Positions 1 through 7,670 of a stretch of 64,000 nt of DNA are shown one piece after another. Source of the stretch: Pseudomonas lini (GTDB taxonomy: Bacteria; Pseudomonadota; Gammaproteobacteria; Pseudomonadales; Pseudomonadaceae). The position numbers and the translations under genes were made by a program. The stretch lies in NCBI RefSeq assembly GCF_001042905.1, contig NZ_JYLB01000005.1, forward strand, positions 372,001 to 436,000, in the 5' to 3' direction. The notes under the pieces were generated by a model. It had not been told where the DNA came from. It worked only from the letters and a program-made list of their open reading frames with translations, and searched no databases. Position 1 is the stretch's first letter. Every line of letters begins with the position of its first letter.

Positions 1-1000
1 TGACATGGTGATGGCGCAGACACTTTTTCAGTGTCTCAAACAACGCCACCCGCAGTGCGAAATCGACGTGCTGGCCCCCGAGTGGAGCCGGCCGATCCTC
101 GAACGCATGCCTGAAGTACGTCAGGCCTTGAGCTTCCCGCTCGGCCACGGCGTGCTGGAGCTGGCGACGCGTCGGCGCATCGGTAAATCCCTGGCCGGCC
201 AGTACGACCAGGCCATCCTGCTGCCCAATTCCCTGAAGTCGGCACTGGTACCGTTTTTTGCCGGTATCCCGAAACGCACCGGCTGGCGTGGCGAATTCCG
301 CTACGGCCTGCTCAATGACGTGCGCACGCTCGACAAAGAGCGTTACCCGCTGATGATCGAGCGTTTCATGGCCCTGGCCTTTGAGCCCGGTGTCGACTTG
401 CCGAAGCCGTATCCACGGCCGAGCCTGCAGATCGACCCGGTGACCCGCGACGGCGCACTGGCCAAATTCAGTTTGGCTCTCGACCGTCCGGTGTTGGCGC
501 TGTGCCCCGGCGCCGAGTTCGGTGAGTCCAAGCGCTGGCCGTCGGAGCACTACGCCAAGGTCGCCGAAGCGAAGATCCGTGAAGGCTGGCAGGTCTGGCT
601 GTTCGGCTCGAAAAACGATCACGCGGTGGGCGAAGACATTCGCGCGCGGCTGATTCCGGGTCTGCGTGAAGAGTCGGTGAACCTCAGTGGCGACACATCC
701 CTGGCCGAGGCCATCGATCTGCTGTCCTGCGCTGACGCGGTGGTCTCCAACGACTCCGGCCTGATGCACGTGGCCGCTGCGCTGAACCGCCCGTTGGTGG
801 CGGTGTACGGCTCGACGTCGCCGGGTTTTACGCCACCGTTGGCCGAGCACGTCGAGATCGTGCGCCTGGGCATCGAATGCAGTCCGTGCTTCGATCGCAC
901 CTGCCGTTTCGGTCATTACAATTGCTTGCGCCAGCTCATGCCGAAAGCGGTGAACGAAGCCTTGCAGCGGTTGCTGGGCACTGTGGTCGAGGTCAAATAG
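1..1000 (+). CDS. waaF: ADP-heptose:LPS heptosyltransferase II (5' end cut by window)
   Basis: Adds the second L-glycero-D-manno-heptose to the inner core of lipopolysaccharide at the cytoplasmic face of the inner membrane. The frame is open from the first base; the visible part begins inside the family's N-terminal GDMVMAQ segment, so roughly a dozen residues and the true start lie upstream. GT9-family features are visible: FFAGIPKRTGWRGE near residues 84-97, and the donor-binding NDSGLMHVAAAL around residue 249 of the visible part. Total length would match the usual ~345 residues. The TTG start of waaC follows one base after its stop, so the two are surely co-transcribed. Very close to the enterobacterial WaaF pattern, so confidence is high. 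Confidence 0.96.
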   Translation, partial: DMVMAQTLFQCLKQRHPQCEIDVLAPEWSRPILERMPEVRQALSFPLGHGVLELATRRRIGKSLAGQYDQAILLPNSLKSALVPFFAGIPKRTGWRGEFRYGLLNDVRTLDKERYPLMIERFMALAFEPGVDLPKPYPRPSLQIDPVTRDGALAKFSLALDRPVLALCPGAEFGESKRWPSEHYAKVAEAKIREGWQVWLFGSKNDHAVGEDIRARLIPGLREESVNLSGDTSLAEAIDLLSCADAVVSNDSGLMHVAAALNRPLVAVYGSTSPGFTPPLAEHVEIVRLGIECSPCFDRTCRFGHYNCLRQLMPKAVNEALQRLLGTVVEVK

Positions 1001-1001
1001 T

Positions 1002-2063
1002 TTGCGGGTACTGTTGATCAAGACTTCTTCGCTGGGCGACGTGATTCACGCGTTGCCAGCGTTGACCGACGCGGCGCGGGCGATCCCCGGCATCACGTTC
1101 GACTGGGTGGTGGAAGAAGGCTTTGCCGAGATTCCGACCTGGCACCCTGCCGTGGGTAAGGTGATTCCGGTGGCGATCCGTCGCTGGCGCAAGAACATCT
1201 GGCAGACCATCAAGAGTGGCGAGTGGAAGCGCTTCAAACAGAGCATTCGCGCGACCAAATATGACTTGGTGATCGATGCCCAGGGCCTGCTGAAAAGCGC
1301 GTTGCTGACTCGCTACGCCAAAGCCCCGGTGGCTGGGCTGGACAAGAACTCGGCCCGCGAACCGATCGCCGCGCGTTTCTACTCCCGACGTCTGGCCGTG
1401 GCCCGTGGGCAACACGCGGTAGAGCGAGTGCGTCAGCTGTTCGCGGTGGCCCTGGGTTACGACCTGCCCAAAGGGCTGGGCGAATACGGCCTGAACATCG
1501 AGCGACTGGTGGAGTTGCCGCGCAAGAATCCGTACGTGGTGTTTCTCCATGGCACCACTTGGGACACCAAGCATTGGCCCGAAGCCTACTGGCGCGAACT
1601 GGCCGAGCGGGTGGGTTACCTCGGCGTGGCAGTGAAGCTGCCGTGGGGTAATCCGATCGAAAAGTCCCGCGCCGAGCGCATCGCCAAAGACATGCGACAC
1701 GTCGAAGTGCTGCCCAAGCTGAACCTGGCGGGTGTCGGTAAAGTTCTGGCCGGGGCGCAAGCCTGCGTAGCGGTGGACACCGGTCTCGGTCACCTCGCTG
1801 CGGCGCTGGACGTGCCAACCCTGTCGCTGTTCGGCCCGACCAACCCGGGCCTGACTGGCGCGTACGGCAAGTCGCAGATTCACATGGCCAGCGACTTTCC
1901 TTGCGCGCCGTGCCTGCAAAAGAAATGCACCTATCAACCGACGGCCGACGATGCCCGTCGGTTCGACCTGAAACGCGAGTGGCCCCTGTGCTTCACGCGT
2001 CTGAATCCCGAGCGTGTCGCGAGCCGACTGAGCACGTTGTTACTGGCTGAGGAGCTGCGCTGA
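1002..2063 (+). CDS. waaC: LPS heptosyltransferase I
   Basis: Transfers the first heptose from ADP-heptose to Kdo of the inner core (GT9 family, cytoplasmic). The 353-residue product starts MRVLLIKTSSLGDVIHALPA, the standard WaaC N terminus, from a TTG codon one base after the waaF stop. The C-terminal half has DTGLGHLAAALDVP and the GPTNPGLTGAYG nucleotide-sugar motif. Its stop overlaps the waaG start by one base, so translation is probably coupled. Together with waaF and hldE (also in this window) it makes and uses ADP-heptose. Confident in function; the TTG start is supported by the family alignment. Confidence 0.96.
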   Translation: MRVLLIKTSSLGDVIHALPALTDAARAIPGITFDWVVEEGFAEIPTWHPAVGKVIPVAIRRWRKNIWQTIKSGEWKRFKQSIRATKYDLVIDAQGLLKSALLTRYAKAPVAGLDKNSAREPIAARFYSRRLAVARGQHAVERVRQLFAVALGYDLPKGLGEYGLNIERLVELPRKNPYVVFLHGTTWDTKHWPEAYWRELAERVGYLGVAVKLPWGNPIEKSRAERIAKDMRHVEVLPKLNLAGVGKVLAGAQACVAVDTGLGHLAAALDVPTLSLFGPTNPGLTGAYGKSQIHMASDFPCAPCLQKKCTYQPTADDARRFDLKREWPLCFTRLNPERVASRLSTLLLAEELR

Positions 2064-3184
2064 TGCAATTGGCATTTGTCCTGTACAAGTACTTTCCCTT
2101 TGGCGGTTTGCAGCGCGATTTCATGCGCATCGCCCTGGAATGTCAGCAGCGCGGCCACCAGATTCGCGTCTACACGCTGATCTGGGAAGGCGACATTCCG
2201 CCGGGCTTCGAAGTGCTGGTGGCACCGGTGAAGGCGTTCTTCAATCATCGGCGCAACGAGAAGCTCACCGAGTGGATGGAGGCCGATCTGGCCAAGCGCC
2301 CGGTGGACCGCCTGATCGGTTTCAATAAGATGCCGGGCCTGGACGTTTACTACGCCGCCGACGGCTGCTTCGAAGACAAGGCGCAGAACCTGCGCAACTC
2401 GCTGTACCGTCGCTGGGGCCGCTATCGCCACTTCGCCGAGTACGAGCGCGCGGTGTTCGCCAAGGACGCGAAAACCGAAGTGCTGATGATTTCCGAAGTC
2501 CAGCAGCCGCTGTTCATCAAGCATTACGACACGCCAATCGAACGTTTCCATCTGCTGCCACCGGGCATCGCCCAGGACCGTCGTCGCCCGGCGAGCGCGG
2601 ATGACATTCGAGCCGGGTTCCGCGCCGAATTCAACCTGAAGGACGATGAACTGCTGCTGGTGCAAATCGGCTCCGGGTTCAAGACCAAAGGCGTGGACCG
2701 CAGCCTCAAGGCCTTGGCCGCCTTGCCCGCCGAGCTGAAAAAGCGCACCCGGCTGTTTGTAATTGGCCAGGACGACCCCAAAGTATTCCAGTTGCAGAGC
2801 GCCACATTGGGGCTCGGCGACAACGTGCAGTTCCTCAAGGGCCGCAGCGATATCCCGCGTTTCCTGCTCGGTGCCGATTTGTTGATCCACCCGGCGTACA
2901 ACGAAAACACCGGCACGGTGCTGCTTGAAGCCGTGGTGGCTGGCTTGCCGGTGCTGGTGAGCGCGGTGTGCGGCTATGCCCATTACATCGCCGAGGCCGA
3001 CGCCGGTCTGGTGCTGGACGAGCCTTTCGATCAGGCGCAACTGACGCAGTACCTGACCGGCATGTTGAATGACGCAAATGCACGGGCGGCCTGGAGCCGC
3101 AACGGTCTGGCTTTCGCCGAGACGGCCGACCTCTACAGCATGCCGCAGCACGCGGCCGATGTGATTCTGGCGGAGCACGCTTAA
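2063..3184 (+). CDS. waaG: LPS core glucosyltransferase I family protein
   Basis: A GT4 glycosyltransferase of 373 residues with the WaaG N terminus (LAFVLYKYFPFGGLQRD), acting in the cytoplasm on the heptose region. In Pseudomonas WaaG is expected to attach the first outer-core hexosamine to heptose II. Donor-site elements are visible in the C-terminal domain: GSGFKTKGVDRSL and HPAYNENTGTVLLEAV, the latter containing the EX7E-like acidic residues. The start overlaps the waaC stop (TGATG) and its own TAA overlaps the waaP ATG. Family identity is secure; the exact sugar donor is inferred from genus knowledge. Confidence 0.94.
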   Translation: MQLAFVLYKYFPFGGLQRDFMRIALECQQRGHQIRVYTLIWEGDIPPGFEVLVAPVKAFFNHRRNEKLTEWMEADLAKRPVDRLIGFNKMPGLDVYYAADGCFEDKAQNLRNSLYRRWGRYRHFAEYERAVFAKDAKTEVLMISEVQQPLFIKHYDTPIERFHLLPPGIAQDRRRPASADDIRAGFRAEFNLKDDELLLVQIGSGFKTKGVDRSLKALAALPAELKKRTRLFVIGQDDPKVFQLQSATLGLGDNVQFLKGRSDIPRFLLGADLLIHPAYNENTGTVLLEAVVAGLPVLVSAVCGYAHYIAEADAGLVLDEPFDQAQLTQYLTGMLNDANARAAWSRNGLAFAETADLYSMPQHAADVILAEHA

Positions 3185-3990
3185 TGAAGTTGATGCTGGC
3201 TGAACCGTTCAAGAGCCTCTGGGCCGGACGCGATCCGTTCGCCGAAGTCGAGGGCCTCAAGGGCGAGGTGTACCGCGAGCTTGAAGCGCGCCGGACACTG
3301 CGTACTGAAGTGGACGGCCACGGGTTCTTCGTGAAAATCCACCGTGGCATCGGCTGGGGCGAGATTTTCAAGAACCTGCTGACCGCCAAGCTGCCAGTGC
3401 TTGGCGCGGGCCAGGAGTGGAAGGCCATTCAGCGCCTGCAAGAAGTCGGCGTGCCGACCATGACCGCTGTGGCTTACGGCGAAAAGGGCAGCAACCCGGC
3501 GGATCAGCATTCGTTTATCGTCACGCAAGAGCTGGCGCCCACCGTCAGCCTCGAAGATTTCAGCATCGACTGGGTCAAGCAGCCGCCCGAGCCAAAACTC
3601 AAGCGCGCCTTGATCGCCGAAGTCGCGCGCATGACCGGCATGATGCACCGCGCCGGGGTCAACCACCGCGACTGCTACATCTGCCACTTCCTGCTGCACA
3701 CCGACAAACCGGTGACAGCCGACGACTTCAAGCTGTCGGTGATCGATCTGCACCGTGCTCAGACCCGTCCGACGATTACCCAACGCTGGCGCAACAAGGA
3801 CCTGGCGGCGCTGTATTTTTCGGCGCTCGACATTGGCCTGACCCGTCGCGACAAATTGCGTTTCCTCAAGGGTTATTTCCAGCAGCCGCTGCGCCAGATT
3901 CTGGCTGAAGAAGCGGGGCTGCTGGCATGGCTCGAAGGCAAGGCCAACAAGCTCTACGAGCGTAAGCAGCGATACGGGGATGCGCTCTGA
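3184..3990 (+). CDS. waaP: LPS core heptose I kinase
   Basis: Protein-kinase-fold enzyme that phosphorylates the O4 position of core heptose I. This phosphate is essential for outer-membrane integrity in P. aeruginosa. The product is 268 residues, the same length I recall for P. aeruginosa WaaP. The catalytic loop NHRDCYICHFLL puts the catalytic aspartate at residue 163, and VIDLHRAQ supplies the metal-binding aspartate. The ATG overlaps the waaG stop and the TGA overlaps the next start. It is the first of four consecutive kinase-family genes here. Confidence 0.95.
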   Translation: MKLMLAEPFKSLWAGRDPFAEVEGLKGEVYRELEARRTLRTEVDGHGFFVKIHRGIGWGEIFKNLLTAKLPVLGAGQEWKAIQRLQEVGVPTMTAVAYGEKGSNPADQHSFIVTQELAPTVSLEDFSIDWVKQPPEPKLKRALIAEVARMTGMMHRAGVNHRDCYICHFLLHTDKPVTADDFKLSVIDLHRAQTRPTITQRWRNKDLAALYFSALDIGLTRRDKLRFLKGYFQQPLRQILAEEAGLLAWLEGKANKLYERKQRYGDAL

Positions 3991-4724
3991 TGTCGGGTTG
4001 GACACTGGAACCTGCTTACAGCGATCTGGCAGAAGACTTCGGCAGTCTTGACGCGGTGTTCGCGCTCGAGGGCGAGCGGCTGACCCGCGATCCACTGTCC
4101 GAGGTCATTCGCGTCCAGCGCAATGGCGTCAACTATTACGTCAAGCGCTACGTCGGCGCCGGCAAAGGCCTGCGCCGTTATCTGGGCAAGCCGCGGGTGA
4201 AAGCCGAATGGCAGAACCTCAAGCGTTTCGCCAAGTGGGGCATTCCTACCGCCGAAGTAGTGGCCTGGGGGCTGGAGCGGCGCGGCGCGGCATACGATCG
4301 CGGGGCGATGATCACGCGCGAGCTGCCCAATACCGAAGACTTGTCGGCTCTGGCAGGTCGGCATGATCCGAAGCTGGCGGACCGCGCCTGGGTCGACAAC
4401 ATCAGTCGGCAGCTGGCGGGCTATACCCGGACCATGCACGACCACCGTTTTACCCATAACGATTTGAAGTGGCGCAACCTGCTGATCGACGATGAGCCCC
4501 GGCTATTTTTGATCGACTGCCCCAACGGTAATTTCTGGCGCGGCTTCTGGCTCAAATACCGGATCACCAAAGACCTGGCTTGTCTGGACAAAGTGGCCAA
4601 ATATCACCTGTCGGCCACCCAGCGTCTGCGCTTTTACATGCAATACCGCCAATGCACCCGGCTCAATACCGCCGACAAGAAACGGATTCGGCACGTGGTG
4701 AGATTTTTCGAGGGACGCGAATGA
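3990..4724 (+). CDS. WaaP-family LPS core kinase (PA5008-like)
   Basis: A 244-residue WaaP/InaA-type kinase. The catalytic loop THNDLKWRNLL is intact (Asp158), followed by an LFLIDCPNG metal-binding segment, so an active kinase is likely. By position it corresponds to the P. aeruginosa gene after waaP, which I recall as wapP or PA5008, proposed to phosphorylate a core heptose. No signal peptide or membrane segment is seen, consistent with a cytoplasmic role before core export. Both ends overlap neighbouring genes by a few bases. Kinase family is certain; which heptose it modifies is not visible. Confidence 0.88.
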   Translation: MSGWTLEPAYSDLAEDFGSLDAVFALEGERLTRDPLSEVIRVQRNGVNYYVKRYVGAGKGLRRYLGKPRVKAEWQNLKRFAKWGIPTAEVVAWGLERRGAAYDRGAMITRELPNTEDLSALAGRHDPKLADRAWVDNISRQLAGYTRTMHDHRFTHNDLKWRNLLIDDEPRLFLIDCPNGNFWRGFWLKYRITKDLACLDKVAKYHLSATQRLRFYMQYRQCTRLNTADKKRIRHVVRFFEGRE

Positions 4725-5473
4725 CTGATTTTCTGGCTGCTGAAGACCGCGCGCTGCTTGAGCGTCATGGCCTCGGCACCTTCGACGCGCTCTGGGCCAA
4801 ACAGCTCGAGGCGGTGGATGAACCCAATACCGCTGGTGATGGCTGGAGCAGTGTGTTTCGGCTGGAGCTGGAAGGTCATGGCTACTACCTCAAACGCCAG
4901 AGCAACTACCTGACGCGCACATGGCATTCACCGTTTGGCGAGCCAAGTTTTGCCCGTGAGTTTCGCAACATCAGTCGTTATCAGAAGCTGGGTGTTCCTG
5001 CGTTGCAGGCGGCGTTCTTCGGTGAGCGCAAAGTCGACGGCGAAGTCCGGGCAATTCTGCTGACCCGCGCGCTGGACGGTTGGGATGATCTGGATTCACT
5101 GTTGCAGCGCTGGTCCGACCTGAGCACGGTGCAGCACTCGGCGATTCTGAAAGCCTGTGGGCAACTGGCGCGACGCCTGCACGAGGTTCGTCAACTCCAC
5201 GGTTGCTTCTATCCCAAGCATATTTTTCTGCGGGCCACCGGTGACGGTTATCAGGCTCAGTTGATCGATCTGGAAAAAACCCGGCCATTGCTGTTTGGCC
5301 AACGTGATCGGGTCAAGGACCTGGAACCGTTGCTGCGTCGGGCGCCGGAATGGAGCGAAAGTCAGCTGCGCGAGTTGTTGGCGGTTTATCTGGATCAGCC
5401 ATTGAACAGCTCGCTGGTGGACAGTTGGGTATCGCGCCTGAGTGCGCGGCGCAGTCACAAGGAGGCGCGTTAA
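4721..5473 (+). CDS. InaA-family LPS kinase-like protein (PA5007-like)
   Basis: A 250-residue member of the lipopolysaccharide kinase (Kdo/WaaP, InaA) family. The ATG at 4721 is chosen because it overlaps the upstream stop; the open frame extends further upstream only inside the preceding gene. Kinase-fold landmarks are GHGYYLKRQ-like beta strands (here EGHGYYLKRQSNY, near residues 45-57) and the loop LHGCFYPKHIFL, followed by AQLIDLEKTRP. At the catalytic-aspartate position of WaaP (HRDCY) it reads HGCFY (from His160), so the usual Asp is absent while the later Asp of LIDLEK remains. It is a core-LPS gene by context; substrate unknown. Confidence 0.82.
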   Translation: MTDFLAAEDRALLERHGLGTFDALWAKQLEAVDEPNTAGDGWSSVFRLELEGHGYYLKRQSNYLTRTWHSPFGEPSFAREFRNISRYQKLGVPALQAAFFGERKVDGEVRAILLTRALDGWDDLDSLLQRWSDLSTVQHSAILKACGQLARRLHEVRQLHGCFYPKHIFLRATGDGYQAQLIDLEKTRPLLFGQRDRVKDLEPLLRRAPEWSESQLRELLAVYLDQPLNSSLVDSWVSRLSARRSHKEAR

Positions 5474-6924
5474 TGCGTTTGTCCGAACTGAAAAACGCCG
5501 GCCGCAGCCCGAGCCTGCCGCTGAACATTCCACTGGCCGATGCCGCGGGGCCTGCGGAGTTACAACTGCTAAGTCTGCTGCGAGTGTTGCCAGGCCAGCG
5601 TTACGTTGGCGCCGGAGTCTGGCGCGGACGGCCGGTGTTGGCCAAGTTGCTGGTCGGCGGTAAAGCGGCGCGGCATTTTCAGCGTGAACTGGACGGCGTG
5701 CGTTTGCTCGCCGCTCAGGGACTGACCACGCCGTTGCTATTGGCTGATGGCCTGAAGGACGGCGAAGGCGGCTGGTTGTTGTTCGATTTCCTTGAAGGTG
5801 CCGAGAGCCTGGGAGACGCCTGGAAACAGGTCGAACACTTGCCGGTGTTGACGGATGAGCAATCAGCGGTGCTGGCCGAGGCGTTGGGCGCCATTGGGCA
5901 ATTGCACAGCAAAGGCTTGTGGCAGGAAGACTTGCACCTGGACAACCTGTTGCGCCATGGCGGTCAGTTGTATTTGATCGATGGCGCCGGGATCTGTGCC
6001 GAGACGGCTGGCAAGCCACTGTCGCAGCAGAAAGTCCTGGAAAACCTCGGGGTGTTTTTTGCCCAGTTGCCCACATCGCTGGAACCCTTCACCGAAGAAT
6101 TGCTGGTGTATTACCTGCTGGGAAACGGCGAGCATGCCTTGCCCATGGAAGCGTTGCAGAAGCAGATCGACAAGGTCCGTCGCTGGCGCTTGAAGGATTT
6201 CCTGATCAAGGTCGGCCGCGAGTGCACGTTATTCAGCGTCCAGCGCGGAGCGTTCGGCTTGCGGGCGATTCGCCGTGAGGAAGAGACGGCGATGCTGCCG
6301 GTGCTGGAGCAGGCCGATGCCTTGCTCGATCAAGGCCATCTGTACAAGACCGGCGGCGCGGCGAGCGTCGGCAAGGTCGAGGTGGCCGGGCGCACATTGG
6401 TGGTCAAACGCTACAACATCAAGGGCTTTGCCCACTGGCTCAAGCGTTTCTGGCGCCCGAGCCGTGCCTGGCACTCATGGCGTGAAGGCAATCGCCTGGA
6501 ATTCCTGGGTATCGCCACGCCCAAGCCATTGGCGTTGCTGGAGACGCGTTTTCTCTGGCTGCGCAGCCGGGCGTACCTGGTGACCGAGTATTTGCCGGGG
6601 CCAGACATCATCGAGCGGTTTGCGCCGTACGTGGAAAGCGGCGAAGCGCCGCAAGCCGAGTTGCAGGCTCTGGATCACCTGTTCGCGGAGCTGATTCGCG
6701 AGCGGATCAGCCATGGCGATTTCAAGGGCCATAACCTGTTCTGGCAGCAGGATCGCTGGGCGCTGATTGATCTGGATTCGATGTGTCAGCATGGCTCGGT
6801 CAGTAGCTTTGCCCCAGCGTACGCGCGGGATCGGGCTCGGTTTATGCGTAACTGGCCCGAAAGCAGTGCGCTGTATCGGGTGATTGATCAGAGGTTGCCT
6901 AAAGATATCTCTAGCGCTGCCTGA
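5473..6924 (+). CDS. Tandem-domain LPS kinase-like protein (PA5006-like)
   Basis: A 483-residue protein made of two kinase-like lobes in tandem. The first carries LWQEDLHLDNLL (Asp153) followed by LYLIDGAGI; the second carries ISHGDFKGHNLFW (Asp416) followed by WALIDLDSM. Both therefore keep a catalytic-type aspartate and a DFG-equivalent aspartate. The ATG at 5473 overlaps the preceding TAA. It is the last gene of the waaF-to-kinase run; a REP palindrome pair follows. P. aeruginosa has a comparable gene (I recall PA5006, sometimes called wapQ) proposed as a core kinase. Activity of each half is not known from sequence. Confidence 0.85.
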   Translation: MRLSELKNAGRSPSLPLNIPLADAAGPAELQLLSLLRVLPGQRYVGAGVWRGRPVLAKLLVGGKAARHFQRELDGVRLLAAQGLTTPLLLADGLKDGEGGWLLFDFLEGAESLGDAWKQVEHLPVLTDEQSAVLAEALGAIGQLHSKGLWQEDLHLDNLLRHGGQLYLIDGAGICAETAGKPLSQQKVLENLGVFFAQLPTSLEPFTEELLVYYLLGNGEHALPMEALQKQIDKVRRWRLKDFLIKVGRECTLFSVQRGAFGLRAIRREEETAMLPVLEQADALLDQGHLYKTGGAASVGKVEVAGRTLVVKRYNIKGFAHWLKRFWRPSRAWHSWREGNRLEFLGIATPKPLALLETRFLWLRSRAYLVTEYLPGPDIIERFAPYVESGEAPQAELQALDHLFAELIRERISHGDFKGHNLFWQQDRWALIDLDSMCQHGSVSSFAPAYARDRARFMRNWPESSALYRVIDQRLPKDISSAA

Positions 6925-6941
6925 ATCGGGTCTTCGACCCT

Positions 6942-7030
6942 ATCGCGGGCAAGCCCGCTCCCACAGTTTCAGTGGTATGCATAAGTTTTGTTTGCGGCGC
7001 CATCACTGTGGGAGCGGGCTTGCCCGCGAT
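6942..7030. repeat. REP palindrome pair (family A)
   Basis: Two inverted 25-base arms, ATCGCGGGCAAGCCCGCTCC... at 6942-6966 and its reverse complement at 7006-7030, separated by about 39 bases. This is the Pseudomonas REP family with a GGGCAAGCCC core. It lies just after the kinase operon and could act as a transcript end or stabiliser. The rest of 6925-7161 shows no gene. Confidence 0.85.
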
Positions 7031-7161
7031 GGCGTCAGATCAGTCCCCCGAGATCTGGAGGACAAGTTCTTATGAACCGTCCTACATGATCTACAGACCC
7101 CGTGAACTGTGCCCTGAATAGCCACGATGCTAGTTTGCCTGACGTACTCGGAGGGCAAATT

Positions 7162-7497
7162 TTGACGATAAAAATGGCTGTGTTGCTGGGCACTTTCTCA
7201 CTGGCGCTATCTGGCTGCGGGACCGCTGTCACGGTGTTGCAGGATGACGAGGCGGCCGCCCGTGGCCTCAGGAAACAAAAAACCTACTGCCAGTCCATCC
7301 CTCGCATCTACAGCGGTCTGGCCCACGACTTTTGCCTCCTGCATGCGCCGCCTGATCCCACTGGTGTTCTGGTGCCATTCGTATTGCTGGATCTGACCTT
7401 GTCTGGTGCACTGGACACGGTTGCCTTGCCGTACACGATTTATCGGCAGGCTACGGACGGCAATATCAGGATTTACTGGCGCCCGGGTCGCGGATGA
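7162..7497 (+). CDS. YceK/YidQ-type small lipoprotein
   Basis: A predicted 111-residue outer-membrane lipoprotein. The N terminus is a hydrophobic signal ending in the lipobox LSGCG, with the modified cysteine at residue 19. The body has a DLTLSGALDTVALPYTIY segment typical of the YceK/YidQ (DUF1375) family, whose function is unknown. The TTG at 7162 is preferred because CGGAGGG lies about seven bases upstream. An in-frame ATG at 7174 would also leave a good signal peptide, and the open frame to 7102 has no better ribosome site. It sits alone between REP repeats and the carbamoyltransferase gene. Confidence 0.75.
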   Translation: MTIKMAVLLGTFSLALSGCGTAVTVLQDDEAAARGLRKQKTYCQSIPRIYSGLAHDFCLLHAPPDPTGVLVPFVLLDLTLSGALDTVALPYTIYRQATDGNIRIYWRPGRG

Positions 7498-7551
7498 GCG
7501 AAGGCGAACGCGTGGGCTCGACGTCATCTTCACGGTGCTGATAAGGGCAGG

Positions 7552-7579
7552 GTCATTCCCGCCACGTTTACGCTATAAT
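7552..7579 (+). promoter_or_regulatory. Candidate promoter for the wapO-to-waaL operon
   Basis: A perfect TATAAT lies at 7574-7579, about 90 bases before the carbamoyltransferase start. The -35 region 16 bases upstream (GTCATT, 7552-7557) is weak. The -10 match and its position ahead of a closely packed operon support a start site here, but this is an inference from sequence alone. Confidence 0.45.
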
Positions 7580-7670
7580 CCCGCCCTTTAGCTGTCTCTC
7601 GCCCCTTGCGAGGGCACATTAATTTTGAGGCGCGTTGCGCCTGCATGCAGACTAAAGAGGCTAGACCCCT

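Noticed and set aside
5350..5472. Longer reading of the tandem kinase gene from 5350
   Set aside because: It lies entirely within the previous gene; ATG 5473 overlaps that gene's stop as elsewhere in the operon.
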